A stretch of DNA of 12,568 bases, from assembly GCA_001817685.1 (NCBI GenBank), contig MHIV01000038.1, positions 1 to 12,568 of the forward strand, read 5' to 3'. Both the position numbers and the translations under genes were made by a program. The stretch comes from Candidatus Colwellbacteria bacterium RIFCSPHIGHO2_02_FULL_45_17 (lineage in GTDB: Bacteria > Patescibacteriota > Minisyncoccia > UBA6257 > Colwellbacteraceae). Shown here piece after piece: positions 1 through 6,466 of this stretch. The notes beneath the pieces are model-generated. The model searched no databases. It saw nothing but the letters and a program-made list of their open reading frames with translations, and was not told the origin of the DNA. The stretch's first letter is position 1, and each line of letters begins with the position of its first letter.

Positions 1-380
1 TCACAAAAGGACTTAGCATAGGCGCAAGACGCGCCGAGGATCTAAAACGCCAAAGAGGCGTTGCCGGGATGGGGGGAGAATATCAACTGTCCACTTTAAT
101 GCTGCCGTACTTGGATGTTATACTTAACGAAGTACGGCGAGTACGAGATACATACGAAAAAAACTATCGTGATCACATCGAGCGCGTGATTGTTTCAGGG
201 GGAGGAGCAAATCTTCTCGGGATAGAAAAGTATGTATCAAGTCAGATGGGTAATCTGCCAACAATCAAAGCGAATCCTTTTGGCAAGATCGGTTATCCGC
301 CGGCCTTTTCGCCGTTTTCAAATGAGTTGGGCCCCCCGCTAGCGGTCGCTCTCGGGTTAAGTATGAGACAATTCTCGTAA
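1..380 (+). CDS. pilM: PilM, C-terminal part (type IV pilus actin-like ATPase)
   Basis: This is the 3' end of a gene that begins before the window; the frame is open from base 3, giving about 125 residues, so the ATG at 69 is internal. PilM is a cytoplasmic actin-fold protein that binds the N-terminal tail of PilN and links the pilus ATPases to the PilN/PilO membrane complex. The visible part carries the family's C-terminal signature: a Ser-Gly-Gly-Gly-Ala-Asn turn of the nucleotide fold (codons around 196-213), a Leu-Gly-Ile-Glu helix start, an Asn-Pro-Phe motif, and a closing Gly-Pro-Pro-Leu-Ala-Val-Ala-Leu-Gly-Leu segment typical of PilM ends. The stop TAA lies 10 bases before pilN, which supports one operon. 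The ATP-binding N-terminal half is not visible. FtsA is an alternative actin-like family, but the following genes make PilM far more likely. Confidence 0.92.
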   Translation, partial: TKGLSIGARRAEDLKRQRGVAGMGGEYQLSTLMLPYLDVILNEVRRVRDTYEKNYRDHIERVIVSGGGANLLGIEKYVSSQMGNLPTIKANPFGKIGYPPAFSPFSNELGPPLAVALGLSMRQFS

Positions 381-390
381 TAGGTTTGTT

Positions 391-1008
391 ATGAACGGAC
401 AACCAGCATCTAGTCTGAATAGCAGTAGCGGACGTGTCCCCGGAAGAGAGGTTTTGCCTTCCGGCGCACCGCGGAAGTTTTTGACGTTCAGTTTCTTTTT
501 ATTCTTATTAGTCGCTCTCACATATTTCGGTCTATCGGTGGGGTATAAAGCGTATCTAAATAGAGACATCGATAAACTTGAAGGCGCCTTGAACGACTTG
601 AGGTTCGAAGTTCCGCAAGAAGAACAGGATGAGCTTGTAAGCTTTTTCTCGCAAGTCGCCAACATAAAGAAGGTCCTCGATGAACACGTTATAGCTTCGA
701 ATTTTTTCTCTGTCCTTGAGAAGAACACACATAGCAAAATAGCCTATACAAACATGGATCTTTCAGTCGCGGATAGAAAAATTGGGTTAAGCGGTGTGGC
801 GGCGGACTATGATGCGCTTGTAACACAACTTGCCATTTTCGAATCCGTGCCAGAGATTGAGCGAATAGTGCTAGACAATTCGCAAAGGAACGAGGGAGTA
901 GTAGCATTTAGAGTGACGTTAACTGTAGATAAAGGGGTGTTCAACTTTAAAGAACGTGCGCCTATCCCACAGTCAAATAGCGAACCAACGGAACCAGAGA
1001 CGCAATGA
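391..1008 (+). CDS. pilN: PilN-like type IV pilus alignment subunit
   Basis: This 205-residue bitopic membrane protein has a 29-residue cytoplasmic N-terminus, one hydrophobic helix at about residues 30-51, and a 150-residue external domain. The domain begins with a helical, probably coiled-coil stretch and then alternates helix and strand, as in PilN. PilN binds PilM with its cytoplasmic tail and pairs with PilO outside the membrane. The classic N-terminal Asn-Leu-Leu motif that docks into PilM is not obvious here; the tail is instead rich in Ser, Gly and Pro. The end of the protein is Pro/Glu-rich and probably disordered. A weak TAGG precedes the ATG. The stop TGA overlaps the pilO start (ATGA), implying translational coupling. 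The identification rests on architecture and on position between pilM and pilO, since sequence conservation in this family is low. Confidence 0.83.
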   Translation: MNGQPASSLNSSSGRVPGREVLPSGAPRKFLTFSFFLFLLVALTYFGLSVGYKAYLNRDIDKLEGALNDLRFEVPQEEQDELVSFFSQVANIKKVLDEHVIASNFFSVLEKNTHSKIAYTNMDLSVADRKIGLSGVAADYDALVTQLAIFESVPEIERIVLDNSQRNEGVVAFRVTLTVDKGVFNFKERAPIPQSNSEPTEPETQ

Positions 1009-1562
1009 ACCCAGCACTAAGAAGATTAATAGGTGTCACGATTAGTATGTCGTTTTTCTTAGGAGCGCTGGTTCTTTTCTTTGCGTTTATAGTTCCAACA
1101 GCTAGCGAGATACAAGAGTTACGAGGAGAGAGAAATGCGCTCTCGACGCTTTTGGAGGTAGAGAGCGCGAGGATAGAGACTGTGAGAAGGTTGTTCGAGG
1201 AGTACGGCAGTGTTTCCACTCTCCAAAGTACTTTGGGCAAAGCCCTGCCTAGAGCGGAGGAAGTCCCTGGTATTATCAATCAGCTAAACGGAATGGCGAA
1301 AGCTTCAGACGTCACAATAAGCTCATTGGATATAAATCTTCCGGCGATAAAAGCGGGGAATAAAGAGGATGTAATAAAACCCGTGGGGAAGGTCCAAGTT
1401 ACATTTACAGTGACAGGCGACTACAAATCTATCAAATCTTACTTAGATTCTATCGAGACAAATGTTCGAGTGATGGATGTGGAAAAGCTGGGACTCCAAG
1501 GAGGCGCAGAGGGGACCACCTTGTCATACAATATAGTCGTAAGCGCGTACTATCAGTTATAA
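1005..1562 (+). CDS. pilO: PilO-like type IV pilus alignment subunit
   Basis: This 185-residue bitopic protein has a short cytoplasmic N-terminus, a membrane helix at about residues 11-31, a charged coiled-coil stretch (about 35-65), and a C-terminal alpha/beta domain of roughly 110 residues. That is the PilO plan. In known systems PilO forms heterodimers with PilN and passes the state of the cytoplasmic motor to the pilus base. The C-terminal domain includes a segment (about residues 130-155) typical of PilO: a Gly-Asp-Tyr-Lys-Ser-Ile-Lys-Ser-Tyr-Leu motif, with the usual helix packing on strands. Translation starts in the 4-base overlap with pilN and has no Shine-Dalgarno of its own. The stop is one base before the ATG of the next gene. 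The call rests on topology, the GDY motif and gene order. Confidence 0.84.
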   Translation: MNPALRRLIGVTISMSFFLGALVLFFAFIVPTASEIQELRGERNALSTLLEVESARIETVRRLFEEYGSVSTLQSTLGKALPRAEEVPGIINQLNGMAKASDVTISSLDINLPAIKAGNKEDVIKPVGKVQVTFTVTGDYKSIKSYLDSIETNVRVMDVEKLGLQGGAEGTTLSYNIVVSAYYQL

Positions 1563-1563
1563 C

Positions 1564-1854
1564 ATGGCAATAACCGTAGAACAGGGAAACGGGAAAAAAG
1601 GACTAGTCGGGCTCGTAGTCGGTGTGTCTGTGGTTGTCGGACTTATAATCGCGACGTATGTGCTCTTCTTCACAAAACCACCACAGATTGAAGTTCTCGT
1701 GCCATCTGAGGTAAAGACTATATCCAAAATATCGGAAGTAGACTTGGATCCTTCCAAAATCACGGGTTCTCCTCAATACAAAGCGTTGCAAGAGCACGTT
1801 TTACCACCTGTATTAGGCGAATTCGGAAGAGAAAATCCGTTCGCGAGGTTCTAA
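1564..1854 (+). CDS. small one-helix membrane protein in the pilP position
   Basis: This 96-residue protein does not match a family I can name with certainty. It has a short polar N-terminus with Lys-Lys at 11-12, one strong membrane helix at about 14-37, and then a 58-residue external tail. The tail ends in Gly-Arg-Glu-Asn-Pro-Phe-Ala-Arg-Phe (residues 88-96). It starts one base after the pilO stop and ends 6 bases before pilB. In T4P loci the gene after pilO is usually pilP, a lipoprotein whose N-terminal tail contacts PilN/PilO and which often carries an Asn/Asp-Pro-Phe motif. This protein has no lipobox and is much shorter than PilP (about 170 residues), so I infer a reduced PilP-like or PilO-associated element suited to a cell without a secretin. 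No Shine-Dalgarno is visible. That it is a real gene is well supported by packing and the hydrophobic helix; its function is open. Confidence 0.75.
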   Translation: MAITVEQGNGKKGLVGLVVGVSVVVGLIIATYVLFFTKPPQIEVLVPSEVKTISKISEVDLDPSKITGSPQYKALQEHVLPPVLGEFGRENPFARF

Positions 1855-1860
1855 AGCTTT

Positions 1861-3600
1861 ATGGACGAAAGAAAGCTCCTACAAACGCTTATAGGGCAGT
1901 CTCTGATTTCCGAAGAGCTGGCGCAACAGATTACCGTCGAGGCTTCCCAAACAGGCGAATCCGTAGAGGACCTGATGCGTAAACGGCACCTCTTAGACAA
2001 CGTGTCCATAGCCAAGGCAAAGAGCGAAGTTCTCGGCATACCATACCAAAAAGTGAATCCGGACAACATTACAGACGAACTGCTTAAAATTATTCCCGGA
2101 GAGACAGCAAACGCCTACGAAGTTATCCCAATGTCGAAAAAAGAGAATTTGCTCGTCGTCGGGATGATCAAACCGTGGGATTCGAAGGCACAAGAAGCGC
2201 TAAGGTTCATAGCGAAGCAAAACAAATTTAATCTTGGAGTGTACGTTATAACACCCGAAGATCTTGAGATTGCTCTCCGAAAATACTCGCCGTATCAATC
2301 GGAGGTCGAAAAAGCCATCAAGTCGCTAAATATAAAAGGCGAAGGCGTGCCTCAATCTTTAAGGCCTATATCAATAGAGGAAAGCGCACAAAACGTTAGA
2401 GAAGAAGCGCCTATAATAAAAATCGTTTCTTCCACGATTAAGGAAGCTGTAGAGCAGGGTGCCTCTGATATTCACATAGAACCCGAAAGAGACAGAGTGC
2501 GCGTGCGCTTTAGGGTTGACGGCATCTTGCACGAAGTGTCTTCCTTTCCAGTGGAATTAGGACAAGCAATCGCTTCTCGCGTAAAGATTTTATCCAATCT
2601 AAAAATTGATGAGACAAGAATACCGCAAGACGGCAGGTTTCGCACCGTTATTTATAACAAAGACATTGATTTTAGGGTTTCTACTTTTCCAACACCCGCA
2701 GGAGAAAAAGTTGTTATTAGGGTCTTAGACCCAGCGGTTGGTTTAAAGAGCATCGACGACTTGGGCTTAGTCGGCAAGACAGCTGAGATGACAAAAGAAG
2801 CTATCAAAGAGCCGTTCGGAATGGTTCTTCTTACGGGACCAACTGGTTCTGGGAAGACGACAACCTTGTACGCTCTCCTGCAGTTAGTAAGAAGAGACGA
2901 ATTAAATGTAGTGAGCCTAGAGGATCCAATAGAGTATTACATAGAAGGGGTAAGTCAATCACAGGTTAAACCAGAGATTGGATACACATTTGCCTCTGGG
3001 CTAAGACAGATATTGAGGCAAGATCCAGACGTTATAATGGTTGGAGAGGTTCGTGACAGTGAAACGGCCGAGCTGGCAGTGCACGCTGCTCTCACAGGAC
3101 ACGTTGTTCTCGCCACGCTTCACACAAACGATGCGGTTGGAGTTATCCCAAGACTTATAGATATGGGCGTTGAACCCTTCCTTCTCCCAGCCGCCTTAAA
3201 TGTCATGATATCGCAGAGGCTTGTTCGCAGACTCTGTCAGAAATGCAAAAAGGCATCGCCAGCAGGGGCAGAGATTCAGAAAATCATAGAGGAGGAGATG
3301 AAAAAGTTACCTGAGTCATCAGAGGTCAGAGTAAAATTCAAAGCGCCCTACAGCGTATATCACGCGGAGGGATGCAAGGAATGCCAGGGCAAGGCGTTTC
3401 TTGGCAGAATTGCGCTTTTCGAAGGATTCGGCATGACGCGTGAATTGGAAGAAGTTATAAACACTTCACCGACAGAAGGAAAAATTAGAGACGAAGCGGC
3501 GAGACAGCACATGGTTACTTTAAGGCAAGACGGGATAATTAAGGCGCTCGAAGGCATAGCGACCGTGGAAGATGTACTGCGTGAAACAGCGAGCGATTAG
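1861..3600 (+). CDS. pilB: PilB/GspE-family pilus extension ATPase
   Basis: This 579-residue hexameric secretion ATPase powers pilin polymerisation at the cytoplasmic face of the platform protein PilC. The N-terminal 150 residues fit the MshEN/T2SSE_N domain. The catalytic core shows an Asp box starting Ser-Asp-Ile-His-Ile-Glu (202-207), Walker A GPTGSGKT (326-333), Walker B in the segment DPDVIMVGEVRD (388-399) with Glu396, and a His box GHVVLATLHTN (413-423). Two CxxC pairs (Cys459/462 and Cys505/508) form the tetracysteine zinc site found in PilB/GspE and absent from PilT, which settles extension versus retraction. The length is normal for PilB. The ATG lies 6 bases after the previous stop with no clear Shine-Dalgarno, so coupled translation is likely. 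No key residue is missing. Confidence 0.97.
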   Translation: MDERKLLQTLIGQSLISEELAQQITVEASQTGESVEDLMRKRHLLDNVSIAKAKSEVLGIPYQKVNPDNITDELLKIIPGETANAYEVIPMSKKENLLVVGMIKPWDSKAQEALRFIAKQNKFNLGVYVITPEDLEIALRKYSPYQSEVEKAIKSLNIKGEGVPQSLRPISIEESAQNVREEAPIIKIVSSTIKEAVEQGASDIHIEPERDRVRVRFRVDGILHEVSSFPVELGQAIASRVKILSNLKIDETRIPQDGRFRTVIYNKDIDFRVSTFPTPAGEKVVIRVLDPAVGLKSIDDLGLVGKTAEMTKEAIKEPFGMVLLTGPTGSGKTTTLYALLQLVRRDELNVVSLEDPIEYYIEGVSQSQVKPEIGYTFASGLRQILRQDPDVIMVGEVRDSETAELAVHAALTGHVVLATLHTNDAVGVIPRLIDMGVEPFLLPAALNVMISQRLVRRLCQKCKKASPAGAEIQKIIEEEMKKLPESSEVRVKFKAPYSVYHAEGCKECQGKAFLGRIALFEGFGMTRELEEVINTSPTEGKIRDEAARQHMVTLRQDGIIKALEGIATVEDVLRETASD

Positions 3601-3622
3601 CGGTGTGATATAATCAATAAAT
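3600..3622 (+). promoter_or_regulatory. extended -10 promoter directly before pilT (leaderless start)
   Basis: The short gap between pilB and pilT contains TATAAT at 3609-3614 preceded by TG at 3606-3607, a perfect extended -10 (TGATATAAT). No good -35 hexamer is seen at 16-18 bases upstream, which extended -10 promoters can tolerate. Transcription would be expected to start about 7-9 bases after the -10 box, at 3621-3623, which is at or within two bases of the pilT ATG. There is no Shine-Dalgarno in this gap. The inference is an internal promoter giving a leaderless pilT mRNA. Confidence 0.6.
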
Positions 3623-4693
3623 ATGGATTACAAGAAGAAATTAAACGAGTTACTTCTAGCAACAGCGAGGCAAAGTGCCTCTGATTTGCACATAGCAGTG
3701 GGGCGTAAGCCAATGCTCCGCGTTGATGGAGCACTAATTAGCTTAGAACAAGAGAAAATTCTGGCCCCAGAGGACGCTCAAGGTCTTGTGCTCGCGATGT
3801 TAACTGACGAACAGAAAGAAAAATTCCTGAAATACGGCGACTTAGACTATTCATATTCCTATGAAGATAAAGCGCGATTTCGTGTCAACGCATTTTTCCA
3901 GCGCGGTTTTATGGCGGCCGCTCTTCGTCTTATCCCGGCAGAGATTCAAACAATAGAAGAGCTTAATCTCCCCGTGATACTGCGTGAGTTTACAAAACTG
4001 AATCAAGGGTTTGTCCTAATGGTGGGTCCTGCTGGGCAAGGCAAATCTACAACCCTCGCATCGCTTCTCGATGAAATAAACCACAGCAGGATGGAACATA
4101 TTATTACAATCGAGGACCCGATCGAGTATTTATTCGTCCAAGATAAATCAGTTATCTCCCAACGTGAGGTAAGAAGTGACAGTCCGAATTTCCACAGGGC
4201 CTTAAGATCTCTGCTTCGTCAGGACCCGGACGTGGTGATGATAGGAGAAATGAGAGATAGAGAATCCATCTCAACAGCGCTCACCGCCTCCGAAACCGGT
4301 CACTTAGTTTTTTCTACCCTACACACAAACTCTGCTTCGCAGACGATAGACAGAATTATCGATTCGTTCCCGGCAGAACAACAAAGCCAAATCGCCTCCC
4401 AGTTGGCAGCAACGTTAGTCGGAGTAGTTTCAGAGAGACTAATCCCAAGGATAAACGGAGGAAGAATTCCTGCATTCGAAATCATGTTTGTAAATTCTGC
4501 GGTTAGGAACCTTATTAGAGAAAGAAAAATTTATCAGATTGATTTGGTAGTCGAAACAAGCACACAGGAGGGGATGACAACACTGAATCGATCACTTGCG
4601 AATCTTGTTCGAAACAAGGAAATCTCTCTGGAGAATGCCGAAGTTTATTCTCTGAACCCAAGCGAGCTTCGGGTTCTACTGGAAAGAGGATAA
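3623..4693 (+). CDS. pilT: PilT pilus retraction ATPase
   Basis: This 356-residue ATPase, of normal PilT length, depolymerises the pilus and so drives twitching, surface pulling or DNA capture. The core has an Asp box near residues 19-24 (Ala-Ser-Asp-Leu-His-Ile), Walker A GPAGQGKS (135-142), Walker B in DPDVVMIGEMRD (201-212) with Glu209, and a His box Thr-Gly-His-Leu-Val-Phe-Ser-Thr-Leu-His-Thr-Asn. The retraction signature of PilT is present as AVRNLIRE (293-300; usual form AIRNLIRE). The tetracysteine zinc site of PilB is absent. The Walker A loop carries Ala and Gln where PilT normally has Thr and Ser; the catalytic Lys141 and Ser142 remain, so activity should be kept. Its own extended -10 promoter lies directly upstream. 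It is followed by pilC after 9 bases. Confidence 0.97.
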   Translation: MDYKKKLNELLLATARQSASDLHIAVGRKPMLRVDGALISLEQEKILAPEDAQGLVLAMLTDEQKEKFLKYGDLDYSYSYEDKARFRVNAFFQRGFMAAALRLIPAEIQTIEELNLPVILREFTKLNQGFVLMVGPAGQGKSTTLASLLDEINHSRMEHIITIEDPIEYLFVQDKSVISQREVRSDSPNFHRALRSLLRQDPDVVMIGEMRDRESISTALTASETGHLVFSTLHTNSASQTIDRIIDSFPAEQQSQIASQLAATLVGVVSERLIPRINGGRIPAFEIMFVNSAVRNLIRERKIYQIDLVVETSTQEGMTTLNRSLANLVRNKEISLENAEVYSLNPSELRVLLERG

Positions 4694-4702
4694 GGCATTC
4701 AT

Positions 4703-5911
4703 ATGAAGTTCAAATATAGAGCGAGAACAACAACCGGAGACCTACAGGTTGGTCTCGTGAGCGCAAATAGCAGAAACGAGGCTGCAAATATTCTCACAAG
4801 CAACGGGCTTTACGTCCTAATTTTAGACGAGGTCAAGGAGGGTGTGTGGTACAATCGAATACTCGATTTTGCAAGCAGGGTAAAAAAGAAAGATCTCATG
4901 ATCTTTACGAGGCAGTTCGCGACTCTTCTATCTGCGCGGATACCACTCGACGATGCCCTGGCGACTCTAAAGAAGCAGACGCAAAACCCAACGTTATACA
5001 GTATACTCTCGGAAATATCCACCGATATTGATGCCGGCCTCTCCCTTTCGCAATCTTTAGAGAAATACAGTAGAGTTTTCTCTGGCTTCTATGTAAGCAT
5101 GGTTAGATCTGCTGAGGTGACGGGTAGAGTTGATGAAGCAGTCGGATTCCTGGCGGATTATATCGAAAAACAATCCGCACTCATAAATAAAGTAAGAAAC
5201 GCATTGATTTATCCTGCGGTTATGATAGGACTCTTCTTCGTAGTCGCTGGAATCATGGTTGTTATCGTATTTCCCCAGATAGGCCCTGTGTTTGAAGAAG
5301 CTGGAGTTGAACTGCCAGTATTTACGAGGTTGATGCTCTCCATCGGAGAATTTCTAGCCGAGTGGTGGTGGCTGGTGTTCTCGGCGTTCGGAGTGTTAAT
5401 AGTCGTGGCAGCGGATTATTTTCGTACAGCCGAAGGGAGAGTGCTGATGGATGAGATTCTGTTCCGCGTTCCCCTGATAAACAAACTTCTAAGGGAACTC
5501 TACGTTGCACGTTTCGCGGAATCCCTTAGTGTGTTGATTAAGGGAGGTATTCCTATAACGAAAGCCGTTGAAATTACGGGCCACAACGTCGGAAATGCTA
5601 CTTATAGAGAAGCATTGCACGATGTAGCCGATGACCTGCAACGAGGACTATCTTTGTCCCAGGGTTTAGAAAAACACAGCAAGCTTTTTCCTCCGATGGT
5701 TGGACAGATGGTAGCGATTGGGGAAAGCACCGGGCGGCTCGATGTATTGCTCAGTAAAGTCTCAGATTTCTATACCAGAGAAGTGGATAGCCTGATCGGT
5801 AGTTTAATAGAACTTATTCAGCCGCTCTTGATGATTGTTATCGGAGTCTTGGTCGGCGGGTTATTCGCGTCGATACTTATCCCGATATATAATTTAGCCC
5901 AGACGTTCTAG
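4703..5911 (+). CDS. pilC: PilC/GspF inner-membrane platform protein
   Basis: This 402-residue polytopic membrane protein is of normal family length. It holds two T2SSF repeats, at about residues 66-189 and 269-391, each with the helical cytoplasmic bundle and the Gly-Arg-Val/Leu-Asp turn (Val-Thr-Gly-Arg-Val-Asp at 139-144 and Ser-Thr-Gly-Arg-Leu-Asp at 342-347). Membrane helices are seen at about 168-190, 219-238 and 371-393. PilC sits in the centre of the motor: rotation of PilC by PilB inserts pilins, and PilT reverses this. GAGGA at 4686-4690, inside the end of pilT, lies 12 bases before the ATG, and a weaker AAGG at 4692-4695 lies 7 bases before it. The gene ends 48 bases before the major pilin, the largest gap in the window. 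Confidence 0.97.
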   Translation: MKFKYRARTTTGDLQVGLVSANSRNEAANILTSNGLYVLILDEVKEGVWYNRILDFASRVKKKDLMIFTRQFATLLSARIPLDDALATLKKQTQNPTLYSILSEISTDIDAGLSLSQSLEKYSRVFSGFYVSMVRSAEVTGRVDEAVGFLADYIEKQSALINKVRNALIYPAVMIGLFFVVAGIMVVIVFPQIGPVFEEAGVELPVFTRLMLSIGEFLAEWWWLVFSAFGVLIVVAADYFRTAEGRVLMDEILFRVPLINKLLRELYVARFAESLSVLIKGGIPITKAVEITGHNVGNATYREALHDVADDLQRGLSLSQGLEKHSKLFPPMVGQMVAIGESTGRLDVLLSKVSDFYTREVDSLIGSLIELIQPLLMIVIGVLVGGLFASILIPIYNLAQTF

Positions 5912-5959
5912 TTTGGTATAATTAGTGAAACAATTAAAGGGTCGAAAAATAAGAAAAAT
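5912..5959 (+). promoter_or_regulatory. extended -10 promoter and leader of the major pilin gene
   Basis: In the 48-base gap after pilC, TATAAT lies at 5917-5922 with TG at 5914-5915 (TGGTATAAT). It matches the pilT promoter motif at all but one base and shares the following pyrimidine-A. A -35 hexamer is weak at best (three of six matches near 5893-5899). The expected transcription start is about 5929-5931, which leaves an A-rich leader of about 30 bases. AAAGGG at 5936-5941 resembles a Shine-Dalgarno but lies 18 bases from the ATG, which is too far for a standard one. A separate promoter fits the need for high pilin expression relative to the motor genes. Confidence 0.6.
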
Positions 5960-6460
5960 ATGACAAGAAAATTAAACCAATTCAATAAGAGTGGAAACCA
6001 CGGTTTTACGCTTATTGAAATGCTCATCGTTATCGCCGTTATCGCCATTCTAGCCGGGGTGGTGTTAACTGGTGTTAGCGGCTTCCAGGCATCCGCTCGT
6101 GACACGCGTAGAATCGGAGACTTAAGAACAACCCAGAATTACTTGGAGTTATTCTTCAACAAGTGCGGTCATTATCCGGTAGACGGGACGACATGCGGCG
6201 GCGCGATAAGTACCGAAAAAAATTCTGTCGCTTGGAGCGAAATTGAGACCGCGCTAAAAACTGTTACTTCACAGGTACCAACTGACCCAGTCGGTAACGG
6301 TGCGTATATCTACGAATACGGGTATTGGGACAACGGTCTGGGCTACGAGTTACAGGCTACTCTAGAGAGAGACAACAGCATTCTCGATAACGACATCAAT
6401 CCCAAGGTACTGAGCTGTAACGAGAGCGAGACAACAAGAGAATTCTGCGTGCAATCGTAA
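5960..6460 (+). CDS. pilA: major type IV pilin (prepilin)
   Basis: This 166-residue prepilin has a 15-residue positively charged leader ending in Gly15, a cut site before Phe16 (GFTLIE), and Glu20 as the conserved Glu+5. A hydrophobic helix follows at about 16-40. The next segment (Ala-Arg-Asp-Thr-Arg-Arg, Asp-Leu-Arg, then Gly-His-Tyr-Pro) matches the major pilins of Patescibacteria and GspG-like proteins. Four cysteines (69, 79, 153, 163) suggest two disulphides, probably one loop early in the globular head and one C-terminal D-region loop. It probably forms the fibre: it has its own promoter, directly precedes the peptidase gene, and has a full head domain. The ATG is the only usable start after the in-frame TAG at 5909. 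It ends 6 bases before pilD. That it is major rather than minor is an inference from position and promoter. Confidence 0.92.
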   Translation: MTRKLNQFNKSGNHGFTLIEMLIVIAVIAILAGVVLTGVSGFQASARDTRRIGDLRTTQNYLELFFNKCGHYPVDGTTCGGAISTEKNSVAWSEIETALKTVTSQVPTDPVGNGAYIYEYGYWDNGLGYELQATLERDNSILDNDINPKVLSCNESETTREFCVQS

Positions 6461-6466
6461 CCGAAA

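Noticed and set aside
357..737. 126-codon open frame on the - strand across pilM end and pilN
   Set aside because: It lies wholly opposite well-supported genes, has no recognisable domain, and matches the shadow pattern of a conserved + strand frame.
1137..1168. Inverted repeat GCGCTCTC / GAGAGCGC with a 16-base loop
   Set aside because: It lies within the coiled-coil coding part of pilO, has no U-tract, and an 8-base stem with a long loop can arise by chance from Glu/Arg/Ser/Ala codons.
3032..3038. TATAAT-like sequence inside pilB
   Set aside because: It encodes the Walker B Val-Ile-Met residues and has no TG extension at the right place; several such boxes occur in coding sequence here from Ile codons.
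5888..5893. Second TATAAT just before the end of pilC
   Set aside because: It is made by the conserved Ile-Tyr-Asn codons, lacks the TG extension and any -35 partner; the box at 5917 in the gap is the better candidate.
1861..5911. Type II secretion system instead of type IV pilus
   Set aside because: A PilT retraction ATPase with the AVRNLIRE motif and a PilM end are present, and no gspC, gspD or gspL/M-like gene is seen, so a retractable pilus fits better.
6029..6046. Tandem 9-base repeat (GTTATCGCC twice) in the pilin helix
   Set aside because: It encodes Val-Ile-Ala repeats expected in a pilin hydrophobic helix; two copies are too few to argue for a phase-variation switch.
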